The notes under the pieces are model-generated. The model saw only the letters and a list, made by a program, of their open reading frames with translations, was not told the origin of the DNA and searched no databases. DNA of 64,000 nucleotides from CATOSD01 sp034422735 (GTDB lineage: Bacteria > Chloroflexota > Dehalococcoidia > Lucifugimonadales > CATOSD01). The stretch lies in assembly GCA_034422735.1 (NCBI GenBank), contig DAOUJL010000083.1:4862-68861 (forward strand), given 5' to 3'. The position numbers and the translations under genes are program-made. Each line of letters begins with the position of its first letter. Within the stretch, counting starts at the first letter, position 1. Below are positions 26,666 through 34,826 of the stretch, one piece after another.

Positions 26666-28222
26666 ATGAGTAACGAACAGAACACCGCAAAGCAGATCAT
26701 CAGCAGATTCGGGGGGCAGTCCGCGCTGGCGGCACTGCTGGGCAAGCGCCAGAGCACGGTGCAACACTGGGCGAGCACCGGGAGGATACCCTCGCAGTGG
26801 CACGAGAGGCTGCTGGAGCTCGCCCGCCAGCAAGGAATCGCCCTCGAGCCCAGGGACTTCGTTTCGGCAGGCACGCCCGGCGTCGAACCGCCGGACGGCC
26901 GGCTTGGCGTCCTCCTGGTAGGGCTTGGAGCCGTGTCGTCGACACTCATCGCCGGGGTCGAACACGTTCGGCGCGGTTCCGGCGAACCCGTAGGTTCCAT
27001 AAGCCAGATGGCGACAATACGGCTCGGCAAGCGGCCCGACAGGAGGTCGCCCCTCATAAAGGATTTCGTTCCTCTCGCAGGACTGGACCAGCTCGTATTC
27101 GGCGCATGGGACCCGATACCGGACGACGCGTATGATGCCGCGGTCAAGTGCGGCGTCCTGGATCGGCACGAGGAGATAGAGCCGATCGCGGACTTTCTCA
27201 GGTCGGTCAAACCGATGGAGGCGGTGTTCGACAACGATTACGTCAAGCGCATCCAGGGCGACAACGTCAAACCGTTCGGCAGCAAGCTGGAGGCCGTCGA
27301 AGCCATTCGGGAGGACATACGCCGGTTCAAGGAGGACAACGACTGCGACAGGCTGGTAATGGCGTGGTGCGCTTCTACCGAAATATTCATTGAGGAAAGC
27401 GAGGTACACCAGGGCCTCGAGAGTCTCGTCGGCGCACTCACCGAGAACGACTCCAGAATCGCGCCCTCGATGCTGTATGCCTACGCCGCCCTCCTGGAGG
27501 GCGTGCCATTCATCAACGGCTCACCCAACCTGTCGGTGGACGTGCCCGCTCTCGAGAAGCTGGCCAGGGATGAAGGCGTTCCGGTCTGCGGGAAGGACTT
27601 CAAGACGGGCCAGACGCTCGTCAAGACGGTAATCGGGCCCATGCTCAAGGCGAGAATGCTCGGCATGGACGGGTGGTTCTCCACCAACATTCTTGGCAAC
27701 CGGGACGGCGAGGTCCTCGACGAGCCCGAGAACTTCAGGACCAAGGAGGAGTCGAAACTCGGCGTGCTGGAGTACATCCTGCAGCCGGACTTGTACCCTG
27801 AACTCTACTCCGACGCCTATCACAAGGTGCGCATCAACTACTACCCGCCCCGCGGTGACGCCAAAGAGGGCTGGGACAACATCGACCTGTTCGGATGGCT
27901 GCGCCATCCCATGCAGCTCAAGATCAACTTTCTTTGCTCGGACTCCATACTCGCCGCGCCACTGGTGCTGGACCTCGTACTCTTCATGGACTTGGCCCAG
28001 CGCGCCGGTTTGGCGGGCATACAGGAGTGGCTTTCCTTCTACTTCAAGAGTCCCCAGCACGCGCCTTCCGTCTATCCCGAGCACGACCTGTTCATCCAAC
28101 AGACAAAGCTCAAGAACACCCTGCGCTGGCTCATGGGAGAGGACCAGATCACCCACCTGGGCATGGAATACTACCGCGAGCAGTACTCCCCGGCGGGCGC
28201 CGAGGTAGACCCGCCAGCCTGA
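26666..28222 (+). CDS. ino1: Inositol-3-phosphate synthase with N-terminal DNA-binding domain
   Basis: A 518-aa fusion. Residues 6-66 form a Cro/YdaS-like ('carph') helix-turn-helix (IISRFGGQSALAALLGKRQ, VQHWASTGRIPSQW, ARQQGIALEPRDF). From about residue 80 the protein is a myo-inositol-1-phosphate synthase, which converts glucose-6-phosphate to inositol-3-phosphate with NAD+: Rossmann GVLLVGLGAVSSTLIAGV (81-98), PLAGLDQLVFGAWDP, catalytic VCGKDFKTGQTLVKT (from about 307), GWFSTNILGNRDGEVLDE (from 336), and YYPPRGDAKEGWDNIDLFGW. ATG 26666 is leaderless relative to the promoter; the open frame upstream is amidase remnant. Autoregulation through the palindrome is inferred. Confidence 0.88.
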   Translation: MSNEQNTAKQIISRFGGQSALAALLGKRQSTVQHWASTGRIPSQWHERLLELARQQGIALEPRDFVSAGTPGVEPPDGRLGVLLVGLGAVSSTLIAGVEHVRRGSGEPVGSISQMATIRLGKRPDRRSPLIKDFVPLAGLDQLVFGAWDPIPDDAYDAAVKCGVLDRHEEIEPIADFLRSVKPMEAVFDNDYVKRIQGDNVKPFGSKLEAVEAIREDIRRFKEDNDCDRLVMAWCASTEIFIEESEVHQGLESLVGALTENDSRIAPSMLYAYAALLEGVPFINGSPNLSVDVPALEKLARDEGVPVCGKDFKTGQTLVKTVIGPMLKARMLGMDGWFSTNILGNRDGEVLDEPENFRTKEESKLGVLEYILQPDLYPELYSDAYHKVRINYYPPRGDAKEGWDNIDLFGWLRHPMQLKINFLCSDSILAAPLVLDLVLFMDLAQRAGLAGIQEWLSFYFKSPQHAPSVYPEHDLFIQQTKLKNTLRWLMGEDQITHLGMEYYREQYSPAGAEVDPPA

Positions 28223-28235
28223 TTCTCACTGACCG

Positions 28236-28277
28236 TCGGCGGCGCGGGCCTATCCGTTCCTGAGTATGCGCCGCCGA
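28236..28277. terminator. Inverted repeat between convergent ino1 and amidase
   Basis: A perfect 10-bp GC-rich stem (28236-28245 with 28268-28277) with a 22-base loop, centred between the two convergent stops. There is no U tract, so it is only a possible terminator. Confidence 0.35.
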
Positions 28278-28318
28278 ACTCGCCGCCAGGGGACTGGTGT
28301 CCGCACAGAGACCCGTGC

Positions 28319-29773
28319 CTACGCGTAGCCCGGCGGCGGCTGGAAGGGCTGGATGTGCGTCTGCATGAGTGCAGCGAAGCGTATCGGCGTGCGGTCCTCG
28401 AGGTAGGGGCCGATGGCCTGGAGGCCGATGGGCAGCCCGCCGGCGGTAAGACCCAGTGGGAATGCCGTGGCGGGTTGGCCGCTGAGGGTGGCGACGGCGG
28501 GGTAGACAACCTGCAGACCGTATGGCACCGCCTGGCCGCTGACGTCGACCGTCCGCAGGGGCCAGGGCGCGGTGGTGTGGGGGAACGCGGGCACAATCGT
28601 TATCGGCGCGAGCAGCACGTCCCAGTCGCGGAAGAAGTCGCGGTAGGCCTGCCGGTAGCGCTCGCGCTCGCTGAGCCAGCCGAGCAGGTCCATGCCGCTC
28701 GCCTCCATGCCGTTGGCGGAGGCGATGTCGAACTCGTTTCCGGTTGAGCGCATGTTTTCCGCCAGGCGGCGGCGGTGCTCCACGTTGGGCGGGCCGGTGA
28801 GCAGCGACAGTATCGACAGGTACAGCCTGTGGTGCGCCCGCAGGTCGCCGAACGCTTCCGGCTGCGCCTGCCCCACGGTGGCTCCTGCGGCGCGGAGGCT
28901 GTCCTCCAGGCGCTGCTGGGCGGCAGCGATCTCGTCGTGCACGGGCAGCCATTCGATTGGCGGCATCACCGCCACGCGGAATGACGAGAGGTCCTCGTGT
29001 CGCGCCGGCGGCACGTCCAGGGACCACGCCACGTCCTCGCCAACGTCCGGGCCGGACGCCACTTCGAACGCGAGCTCGAGGTCGCGGGCGCTGCGGGCGA
29101 GCGGCCCCTGCACCGCCATCACGGCGGCGGGATTGGGCACCGACGAGCCGGGGAAGTGGCCGCTCTTGGTCAGGGCGGTTTCACTGGGCTTGTGGCCGTA
29201 GATGCCGCAGAAGGACGCGGGCACCCGTATGGAACCGCCGATGTCGCTGCCGAACTCCAGCGGGGTGAGGCCCGCCGCGACTGCCGCCGCGCCGCCGCCG
29301 GTGCTGCCGCCGGGCGAGCGTCCCAGGTCCCAGGGGTTGTTGGTGCGCCCGAATATCGGGTTGTTCGATTGCCAGTCGGCGGCGCTGGGCGGGACGTTGG
29401 TCTTGCCCATGATCACGGCGCCGGCCTCTCGCACGCGGGCGGCGACACGCGCGTCGGCCGGGGGAACGCGCTCGGAGAAGTCCTCCAGGCCCGCCGTGCC
29501 AATTAGCCCGGCGACGTCGATGCAGTCCTTGATGGTGAGGGGCAGGCCGAGCAGCGGCGCGCTCTCGCCCCGCGCACGCGCCTCGTCGGCGGCCTGCGCA
29601 CGGGCGCGGGCGTTGTCGTAGTCGGGCGTGACTATGGCGTTCAGCGTCGGGTTGTGCCGCCCGATGCGCTCCAGGTGGTGGTCGAGCAGCTCGACCGCCG
29701 ACACCTGACCGTCGCGCAGGGCGGTGAGCATGGCGGTGGCATCGTCGAACGGTCCGAATGGCATGGCTGTCAT
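28319..29773 (-). CDS. Amidase (GatA/amidase-signature family)
   Basis: A 484-aa amidase-signature hydrolase. The Ser-cisSer-Lys triad is visible: Lys in GLPLTIKDCIDVAG, the cis-Ser and nucleophile region in GRSPGGSTGGGAAAVAAG and FGSDIGGSIRVPASFCGIYG. The C-terminus is PIRFAALMQTHIQPFQPPPGYA, the segment also found as remnants at 25.8 and 26.5 kb. ATG 29773 overlaps the stop of the VOC gene (ATGA), so they are coupled. No GatB/GatC is present, so a catabolic amidase is more likely than tRNA amidotransferase. Confidence 0.92.
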   Translation of the reverse strand: MTAMPFGPFDDATAMLTALRDGQVSAVELLDHHLERIGRHNPTLNAIVTPDYDNARARAQAADEARARGESAPLLGLPLTIKDCIDVAGLIGTAGLEDFSERVPPADARVAARVREAGAVIMGKTNVPPSAADWQSNNPIFGRTNNPWDLGRSPGGSTGGGAAAVAAGLTPLEFGSDIGGSIRVPASFCGIYGHKPSETALTKSGHFPGSSVPNPAAVMAVQGPLARSARDLELAFEVASGPDVGEDVAWSLDVPPARHEDLSSFRVAVMPPIEWLPVHDEIAAAQQRLEDSLRAAGATVGQAQPEAFGDLRAHHRLYLSILSLLTGPPNVEHRRRLAENMRSTGNEFDIASANGMEASGMDLLGWLSERERYRQAYRDFFRDWDVLLAPITIVPAFPHTTAPWPLRTVDVSGQAVPYGLQVVYPAVATLSGQPATAFPLGLTAGGLPIGLQAIGPYLEDRTPIRFAALMQTHIQPFQPPPGYA

Positions 29774-30237
29774 GCAGTGGCGTCCGCGGTTTCCTCGAGG
29801 GGGAGCGGGAAGTCGCCGGAGAAGAGATCGCCGTCTTCCGGCCACTCGGACTTGGGCAACTCGTAGAAGACCTCGATCTGGTTGCCATCAGGATCGAAGA
29901 AGTAGACGCCTATCGAGATGCCGTGGTCGCCGATTCCGCCGATGTTCACGTCCTCGTCCTTCATGTGCTGGTAGAGCTCCCTCAGGGCTTCCAGGGACTC
30001 CATCTCCCAGGCGAAGTGGAACAGGCCGACGCGGGTGTCCTCCGGGCCGGGGGCGTCCGGTTCGACGGGCACCAGGGCGAGCTCGTGGGATGACGAGTCT
30101 CCGGCGCTCATGAAGGTCATGCTTCCGGGCCGCTTGTTGGTCACATGCAGGCCCAGCACGTTTGAGTAGAAGCGCTCCGACTCTTCCAGATCGCGGACTC
30201 TCAGTACGATGTGGCCCAACTGCTTCGGCTTTGCCAT
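29770..30237 (-). CDS. VOC-family (glyoxalase/extradiol dioxygenase-like) protein
   Basis: A 155-aa vicinal-oxygen-chelate protein of two beta-alpha-beta-beta-beta units. Candidate metal ligands are His in QLGHIVLRV, His or Glu in SHELALV, His in LFHFAWEM and Glu in QIEVFYE. ATG 30237 follows GGGAGGG; the 44 residues before it look untranslated. Its stop is coupled to the amidase start. The substrate is unknown; extradiol ring cleavage or lyase chemistry is possible. Confidence 0.85.
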   Translation of the reverse strand: MAKPKQLGHIVLRVRDLEESERFYSNVLGLHVTNKRPGSMTFMSAGDSSSHELALVPVEPDAPGPEDTRVGLFHFAWEMESLEALRELYQHMKDEDVNIGGIGDHGISIGVYFFDPDGNQIEVFYELPKSEWPEDGDLFSGDFPLPLEETADATA

Positions 30238-30274
30238 GATTCCCTCCCAGTCTTTGGGTTTTGGTTTGCTGTTC

Positions 30275-31126
30275 TCAGATCCGTCGATTTTGCGATTCGT
30301 CTGACTTCTTCCAGGTGATGAGGCCGTTGGGCCTGAACTTGGCGCCTCTGATTCTGACGCCGTCTTCATCTTCTTCGAGCAGCTCGTCCGCGGCGAGGCG
30401 GAGCCGCTCCTCCTCCTCGCTGCCGGGGCGGACCCAGAGGAAGCCGGCGACCTGGTTCACGGCGGCCTCCTTGCTTTCGAAGGCGGAGCGGGCTTCTGCG
30501 GGCATCATCTCCACGTTGGGGTAGATGCCCAGTTGCCACAGCACCTGCATGAGCTCCGGCAGGCCAGGCATGTTCAGCCGCTCCTCGAGGTAGACCGCCC
30601 GCCAGAACGACGCGAAGCGGCTGGGGGGCGAGTCCATGAACGCGAACACGGCGACCTTGTGGCGGGCGTGGACGTGCAGCTTGCGCAGGAAGTGGTCGAT
30701 CTCCACGACGCCGTATACGACGTGTGAGCAGATGACGAGGTCGGCAGGCTCTACGTCGGCGTCTTCCCAGTCGGCCTGCACCACCGACAGGTTCGTGATT
30801 CCGGCCTCGTCCGCGCCTTCGCGGAGCTGCTCGACCATGGAGGGCGACGGCTCCACCGCGGTGACGTGCCGGCACTTGAGCGCCAGGGGCAGCGCGAGGC
30901 GTCCTCCGCCCGCGCCGACGTCGAGCACGGTGGTGTCGGGGCCGGCCATGTCGAGCACTCGCTGCAGCGCGGCGTCCGGCTCGCGCCGGGGGTCGGCGCG
31001 GAAGGCGGACGCTCGCGTGCGCCAGAAGTCCGCGTCGGGCGGATTCTTCTCCTGCGCCCTGATCGACTGGGCGTGGTGGCTTTGCACCCTGCCCTTCCAG
31101 TCCTGTATGGCGTCCGGGGCGGCCAC
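30275..31126 (-). CDS. Class I SAM-dependent methyltransferase
   Basis: A 283-aa protein with motif I VLDVGAGGGRLALPLAL, motif II acidic residue in VTAVEPSPSMV, and VQADWEDADV, DLVICSHVVYGV as later motifs. The C-terminal third includes an Asp/Glu-rich segment. The start codon is GTG. The substrate is not predictable; it lies in a catabolic-looking run of minus-strand genes, 16 bp after the serine hydrolase gene. Confidence 0.88.
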   Translation of the reverse strand: MAAPDAIQDWKGRVQSHHAQSIRAQEKNPPDADFWRTRASAFRADPRREPDAALQRVLDMAGPDTTVLDVGAGGGRLALPLALKCRHVTAVEPSPSMVEQLREGADEAGITNLSVVQADWEDADVEPADLVICSHVVYGVVEIDHFLRKLHVHARHKVAVFAFMDSPPSRFASFWRAVYLEERLNMPGLPELMQVLWQLGIYPNVEMMPAEARSAFESKEAAVNQVAGFLWVRPGSEEEERLRLAADELLEEDEDGVRIRGAKFRPNGLITWKKSDESQNRRI

Positions 31127-31142
31127 GGATGTACCTGTCTCG

Positions 31143-32003
31143 CTACGCCTTCAGGGCGTCGTAGCAGAGTTTCGCCAGCGAGCCGATGAGATGCGCGGCG
31201 GCTGTGTGGCCCGGCCTGCCGTCGTCGAGATCGACTGGCACGTTCTCGGTGTACGCCGTCAGCACGCAGAGCGGGGTGTCGCCCTGGAAGATGATGCCCG
31301 CGTCGTTGTAGTTCCGCGCTCCGGTGCCGGTCTTGTGGGCCACCCTGGCCTCGCTGGGCAGCATGGACGGCATCCGGGTGTTGAGCTTCTGCCACAGCAG
31401 GATGTCCAAGCCTACCTGGCATAGCTCGGTGGAGCAGCCCAGGCTGGCGGCGGCATCCTCGTCGGTCGTGCCGCGCAGGATGAGCTCGAGCAGCAGCCCG
31501 ACGTCGTTGGGCGTGGTGGCGTTGGAGGCGTCCACGGGGTGGTTGCGGTCCAGGTTTCCGGGCGGGATGCCGTGTCTGTGGGCGGTGCCGACCATGCCTA
31601 TCGACTGGCAGAGGGCGTTGACGTCGTCCAGCCCCACCAGGTCGGCGACGGTGCCGGTGCAGGTGTTGTCGCTGACGATGATCATCATTGCGAGGTGGTC
31701 GCGCAGCGGCAGCACGAATCCGGGCTGGAGGTGCTGGAAGCAGCCGGAGTTGTTGTCCTGGTACTTGGCCTGGATGGGTATGGGCTGATCGAGCGAGAGC
31801 CTGCCTTCGTTCACGGCCTTGAGGGCGGCCATCATTATGGCTATCTTGCGGGTGCTGGCGGACGGCACCACCACGTCGCCGTTGCGGTCGGCGGTGCGGC
31901 CGCTCGACAGGTCCTTGAAGTACCAGCCGATGTGAAAAGGCTCCTTCTCGGAGCGCTCGTTGAGCGAATCTACCAGCGTGTCGATGACGGTCTGTGTAGC
32001 CAT
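31143..32003 (-). CDS. Class A beta-lactamase-like serine hydrolase
   Basis: A 286-aa protein with all three core motifs of the serine beta-lactamase/PBP fold: SxxK at Ser50-Thr-Arg-Lys53, SDN at 111-113 and KTG at 224-226. In the omega loop the LDR...E166 region reads LDRNHPVDASNATTP, so the general-base Glu166 position is His. There is no signal peptide, so it is predicted to be cytosolic. These two points argue against secreted antibiotic resistance and for a peptidase, esterase or amide hydrolase acting with the neighbouring D-aminoacylase and amidase. Confidence 0.85.
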   Translation of the reverse strand: MATQTVIDTLVDSLNERSEKEPFHIGWYFKDLSSGRTADRNGDVVVPSASTRKIAIMMAALKAVNEGRLSLDQPIPIQAKYQDNNSGCFQHLQPGFVLPLRDHLAMMIIVSDNTCTGTVADLVGLDDVNALCQSIGMVGTAHRHGIPPGNLDRNHPVDASNATTPNDVGLLLELILRGTTDEDAAASLGCSTELCQVGLDILLWQKLNTRMPSMLPSEARVAHKTGTGARNYNDAGIIFQGDTPLCVLTAYTENVPVDLDDGRPGHTAAAHLIGSLAKLCYDALKA

Positions 32004-32119
32004 GCGTAACCTCCCGGAGTGCGGCGCAGCGGATGCGCCGTAGTAGGGCCAATTATGGCAGCTTGGCGGTCGTTTGTCATTCGACGGTTCGCTTCAGGGA
32101 CTTCGCGGGTGATCGGGGA

Positions 32120-33691
32120 TCATGACTGGCCGCGGCGGAGGACTTTGCCCGGACGGGCGGCGGTGTGCCTGCCCTGGTCGATTACCGGCACGCCACTCAC
32201 CAGCACGTAGGGTATGCCGTCGGGGTGCTGGTGCGGGTCCTCCCAGGTGGCGTTGTCGATGACCGTCTCGGGGTCGAAGACCACCAGGTCGGCGGTCAGT
32301 CCCTCCTTGACGAGGCCGCGGTCTTTCATGCCCATGCGCTGGGCCGGGAAGCCGGTCATCTTGTGGATGGCCTGCTCCAGGGTCAGGACGGCGGGCTGCT
32401 CGCGGACGTAGCGGCCCAGGATGCGCGGGTGAGTGCCGTAGAACCTCGGGTGGGGCAGCGCGTCCTTGTAGGGGCCATTCGGCGAGACGGCGTTGCCGTC
32501 GGAGCCTATCATCGCCAGTTCGTGGCCCATGAAGTAGCGGACGTCGCTCTCTATGCGATTGTGGACGAGCGTAGGGACGGAGCCGTTCTCCTCCTCCATC
32601 AACTCGATGACGACCTCGGCGGGTTCGATCTCCCGCTCTTCTGAAATCTCTATGATGTTCTTGCCGACGAGGTGTTGGTTGCCCTCGGTGTGGATGTAGG
32701 CCACGTACCAGGCGTCCCACTGAGGCTCCAGTCCACCAAGGCCGGCGGCGATTTCCTGCCGGACGCGCGGCCTGATGGCAGGGTCAGCCAGGCGCGCCAT
32801 GAAGTCCTCGATAGTTCCCGCCTGCACCCAGAGAGGCATGAGCTGGTTGAAGCCCGCTCCCGCCGCGGTGTACGGGTACATGTCGTAGGTGATATCCAAC
32901 CCGCCCTCGCGGGCCTTCACCAGGAGATCGACCATGGAGGGGCCTTCGCCGTACGCACGGGGGTCGGTGATTGCAAGGTGGGAGAACTGGACCGGGATGC
33001 TGGCCCGCTGGCCAATCTCGATGGCCTCTTCGATGGCCGACATGTGCAGTCCGTTGCCGACGCGGGCGTGGGTGGCGTAGAACGCGCCCTCGTAGTGCCT
33101 GATAGACTCGCAGATGGCCACAATCTCGTCCGTGGTGGCGTAGGCGGAGGGGGTGACCGACAGGCCGGTGGAGAGGGAGAAGGCGCCCATCTCGACGGCC
33201 TCGGCGGCGAGACGCTTCATCTCCCGCAGTTCGTCGGGCGTAGCGGGCCGGTCCTCGATGGCGCCGGCGGCTATCTGCAGCGCGGCGTTGCCGACCTGGG
33301 GAGCCAGGTTGATGCTGATACCGTTGGATTCGAGCGCTCCCGCCCAATCGTCGAGCGTATTCCATTCCCAGGTGGTGTCGCCGATGAGGGCCTTGCCCAG
33401 CTCGTCTTGCAGGGCCTTCGGGCCGCCCCTACCTGCGGGGAACGGAGAGTAACTGCAGTTTCCGGTGACCTCGGTGGTGACTCCCTGGTGGGCCTTGCTG
33501 TCGCCGCCGGGATCATCGAAGAGGGTGACGTCGGAGTGGGTGTGCATGTCGATGCGGCGGGCCGCCTCCGCGTGGCCGAGGGAGCCTATGGCCTCGATCC
33601 GGCCGTTGGATATGCCAACGTCGGCGCGATATCGGGGCGAGCCGGCGCCGTCCATGATGACGCCGTTCAGAATCAGGATGTCGAACGCCAC
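32120..33691 (-). CDS. N-acyl-D-amino-acid deacylase-type amidohydrolase
   Basis: A 523-aa TIM-barrel amidohydrolase. DMHTHSD carries the HxH zinc ligands and GNCSYSPFP the cysteine ligand typical of D-aminoacylases; QFSHLAI, YDMYPYTAAG and MIGSDGNAVSPNGP carry later ligands and the catalytic Asp. Compared with the family, about 13 residues between ARRID and DMHTHSD are missing (the usual xxGxxVxPGFI segment), leaving one ID instead of two. It releases D-amino acids from N-acyl forms or ureides. It follows leuB by 11 bp. Confidence 0.87.
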   Translation of the reverse strand: MAFDILILNGVIMDGAGSPRYRADVGISNGRIEAIGSLGHAEAARRIDMHTHSDVTLFDDPGGDSKAHQGVTTEVTGNCSYSPFPAGRGGPKALQDELGKALIGDTTWEWNTLDDWAGALESNGISINLAPQVGNAALQIAAGAIEDRPATPDELREMKRLAAEAVEMGAFSLSTGLSVTPSAYATTDEIVAICESIRHYEGAFYATHARVGNGLHMSAIEEAIEIGQRASIPVQFSHLAITDPRAYGEGPSMVDLLVKAREGGLDITYDMYPYTAAGAGFNQLMPLWVQAGTIEDFMARLADPAIRPRVRQEIAAGLGGLEPQWDAWYVAYIHTEGNQHLVGKNIIEISEEREIEPAEVVIELMEEENGSVPTLVHNRIESDVRYFMGHELAMIGSDGNAVSPNGPYKDALPHPRFYGTHPRILGRYVREQPAVLTLEQAIHKMTGFPAQRMGMKDRGLVKEGLTADLVVFDPETVIDNATWEDPHQHPDGIPYVLVSGVPVIDQGRHTAARPGKVLRRGQS

Positions 33692-33702
33692 GGTGGTCCT
33701 CC

Positions 33703-34803
33703 TCAGATGCGGCCAGCTATGACGCCGCCAAGCTCGGTGGTGGAAACGACGTCGCCGCCGTCACCCGCGATGTCGGGGGTGCGGTAGCCCTCCGCGAGCA
33801 CGCCGGATACGGCGTGCTCCACGGCGCGCGCCTCGTCCTCCAGGCCGAAGGAGTAGCGCAGCATGAGGGCCATGCTGAGAATTGTGCCGACGGGGTTGGC
33901 TACGCCCTGCCCGGCTATGTCGGGCGCGGTGCCGTGTATAGGCTCGTACAGGCTGACGGCGCTGCGCCTGCGGCGGCCGGATGCGCCCGGCAGACCGGCG
34001 AGGCTGGCCGAGGGGAGCATGCCCATCGAGCCGGACAGCACGGAGGCCTCGTCGGTGAGAATGTCGCCGAAGGTGTTTTCGGCGACGATTACGTCGAAGT
34101 GGGCCGGGTTGCGGATGAGCTGCATGGCGGCGTTATCGACGAGGACGTGCTCCAACTCCACGTCGGGGTAGTCCGCCGAGACCTCGTCGGCGATCTCGCG
34201 CCAGAGCCGGGACGACTCGAGCACGTTGGCCTTGTCCACGGAGGTGAGCAGCTTGCGCCGCCCGCGCGCCAGCTCGAACCCGGCGCGCACGATGCGGACT
34301 ATCTCCGCCTCGGTGTAGCGCAGGGTGTCCACGCCGCGGCGGCCGCGGGAGGTCTGCCAGCGGCGCTTGGGCCTGGCGAAGTAGAGGCCGCCGGTCAGCT
34401 CTCGGACTACGACCATGTCCACGCCTTCGAGCAGGTGGGGCTTGATCGGGCTGGAGTTGATCAGCTCGGGGTAGACCCTGACGGGCCGGAGGTTGGCGAA
34501 CAGGCCCAGCATCTTGCGGATGGCGAGTATGCCGTCTTCGGGACGGACGGCCGCGCTGGGGTCGTCCCACTTGGGGCCGCCGACGGCGCCGAACAGGATG
34601 GCGTCGGTGTTCTGGCACAGCTCGGCGGTCTCGTCGGGGAGGGCCGTGCCGTGCGAGTCGATGGCGTTGCCGCCCACGCTGCCATAGCTGAGGTCGAATG
34701 AGTGGCCGAATCGGCCCTCGATCGCCTTAAGGACCCTGGTGGCCTCGGCGATGACCTCGGGGCCAACGCCGTCGCCGGGAAGCACAGTTACCGAGTAGTT
34801 CAT
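33703..34803 (-). CDS. leuB: 3-isopropylmalate dehydrogenase
   Basis: A 366-aa NAD-dependent decarboxylating dehydrogenase of leucine synthesis. Motifs: VLPGDGVGPEVIAEA, GAVGGPKWDD, VVRELTGGLYFARPKR, VDKANVLESSRLWREIA, NAAMQLIRNPAHFDVIVAEN, FGDILTDEASVLSGSMGMLPSASL and YEPIHGTAPDIAGQGVANP. This pattern is that of LeuB rather than isocitrate or tartrate dehydrogenase. leuA, leuC and leuD are not in the window; the gene sits among CoA-transferase and deacylase genes, so a paralogous role is possible. A basic GRRRRS insertion precedes the last motif. Confidence 0.92.
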   Translation of the reverse strand: MNYSVTVLPGDGVGPEVIAEATRVLKAIEGRFGHSFDLSYGSVGGNAIDSHGTALPDETAELCQNTDAILFGAVGGPKWDDPSAAVRPEDGILAIRKMLGLFANLRPVRVYPELINSSPIKPHLLEGVDMVVVRELTGGLYFARPKRRWQTSRGRRGVDTLRYTEAEIVRIVRAGFELARGRRKLLTSVDKANVLESSRLWREIADEVSADYPDVELEHVLVDNAAMQLIRNPAHFDVIVAENTFGDILTDEASVLSGSMGMLPSASLAGLPGASGRRRRSAVSLYEPIHGTAPDIAGQGVANPVGTILSMALMLRYSFGLEDEARAVEHAVSGVLAEGYRTPDIAGDGGDVVSTTELGGVIAGRI

Positions 34804-34826
34804 GGGTCTCCTTTACAGATTGCCGG

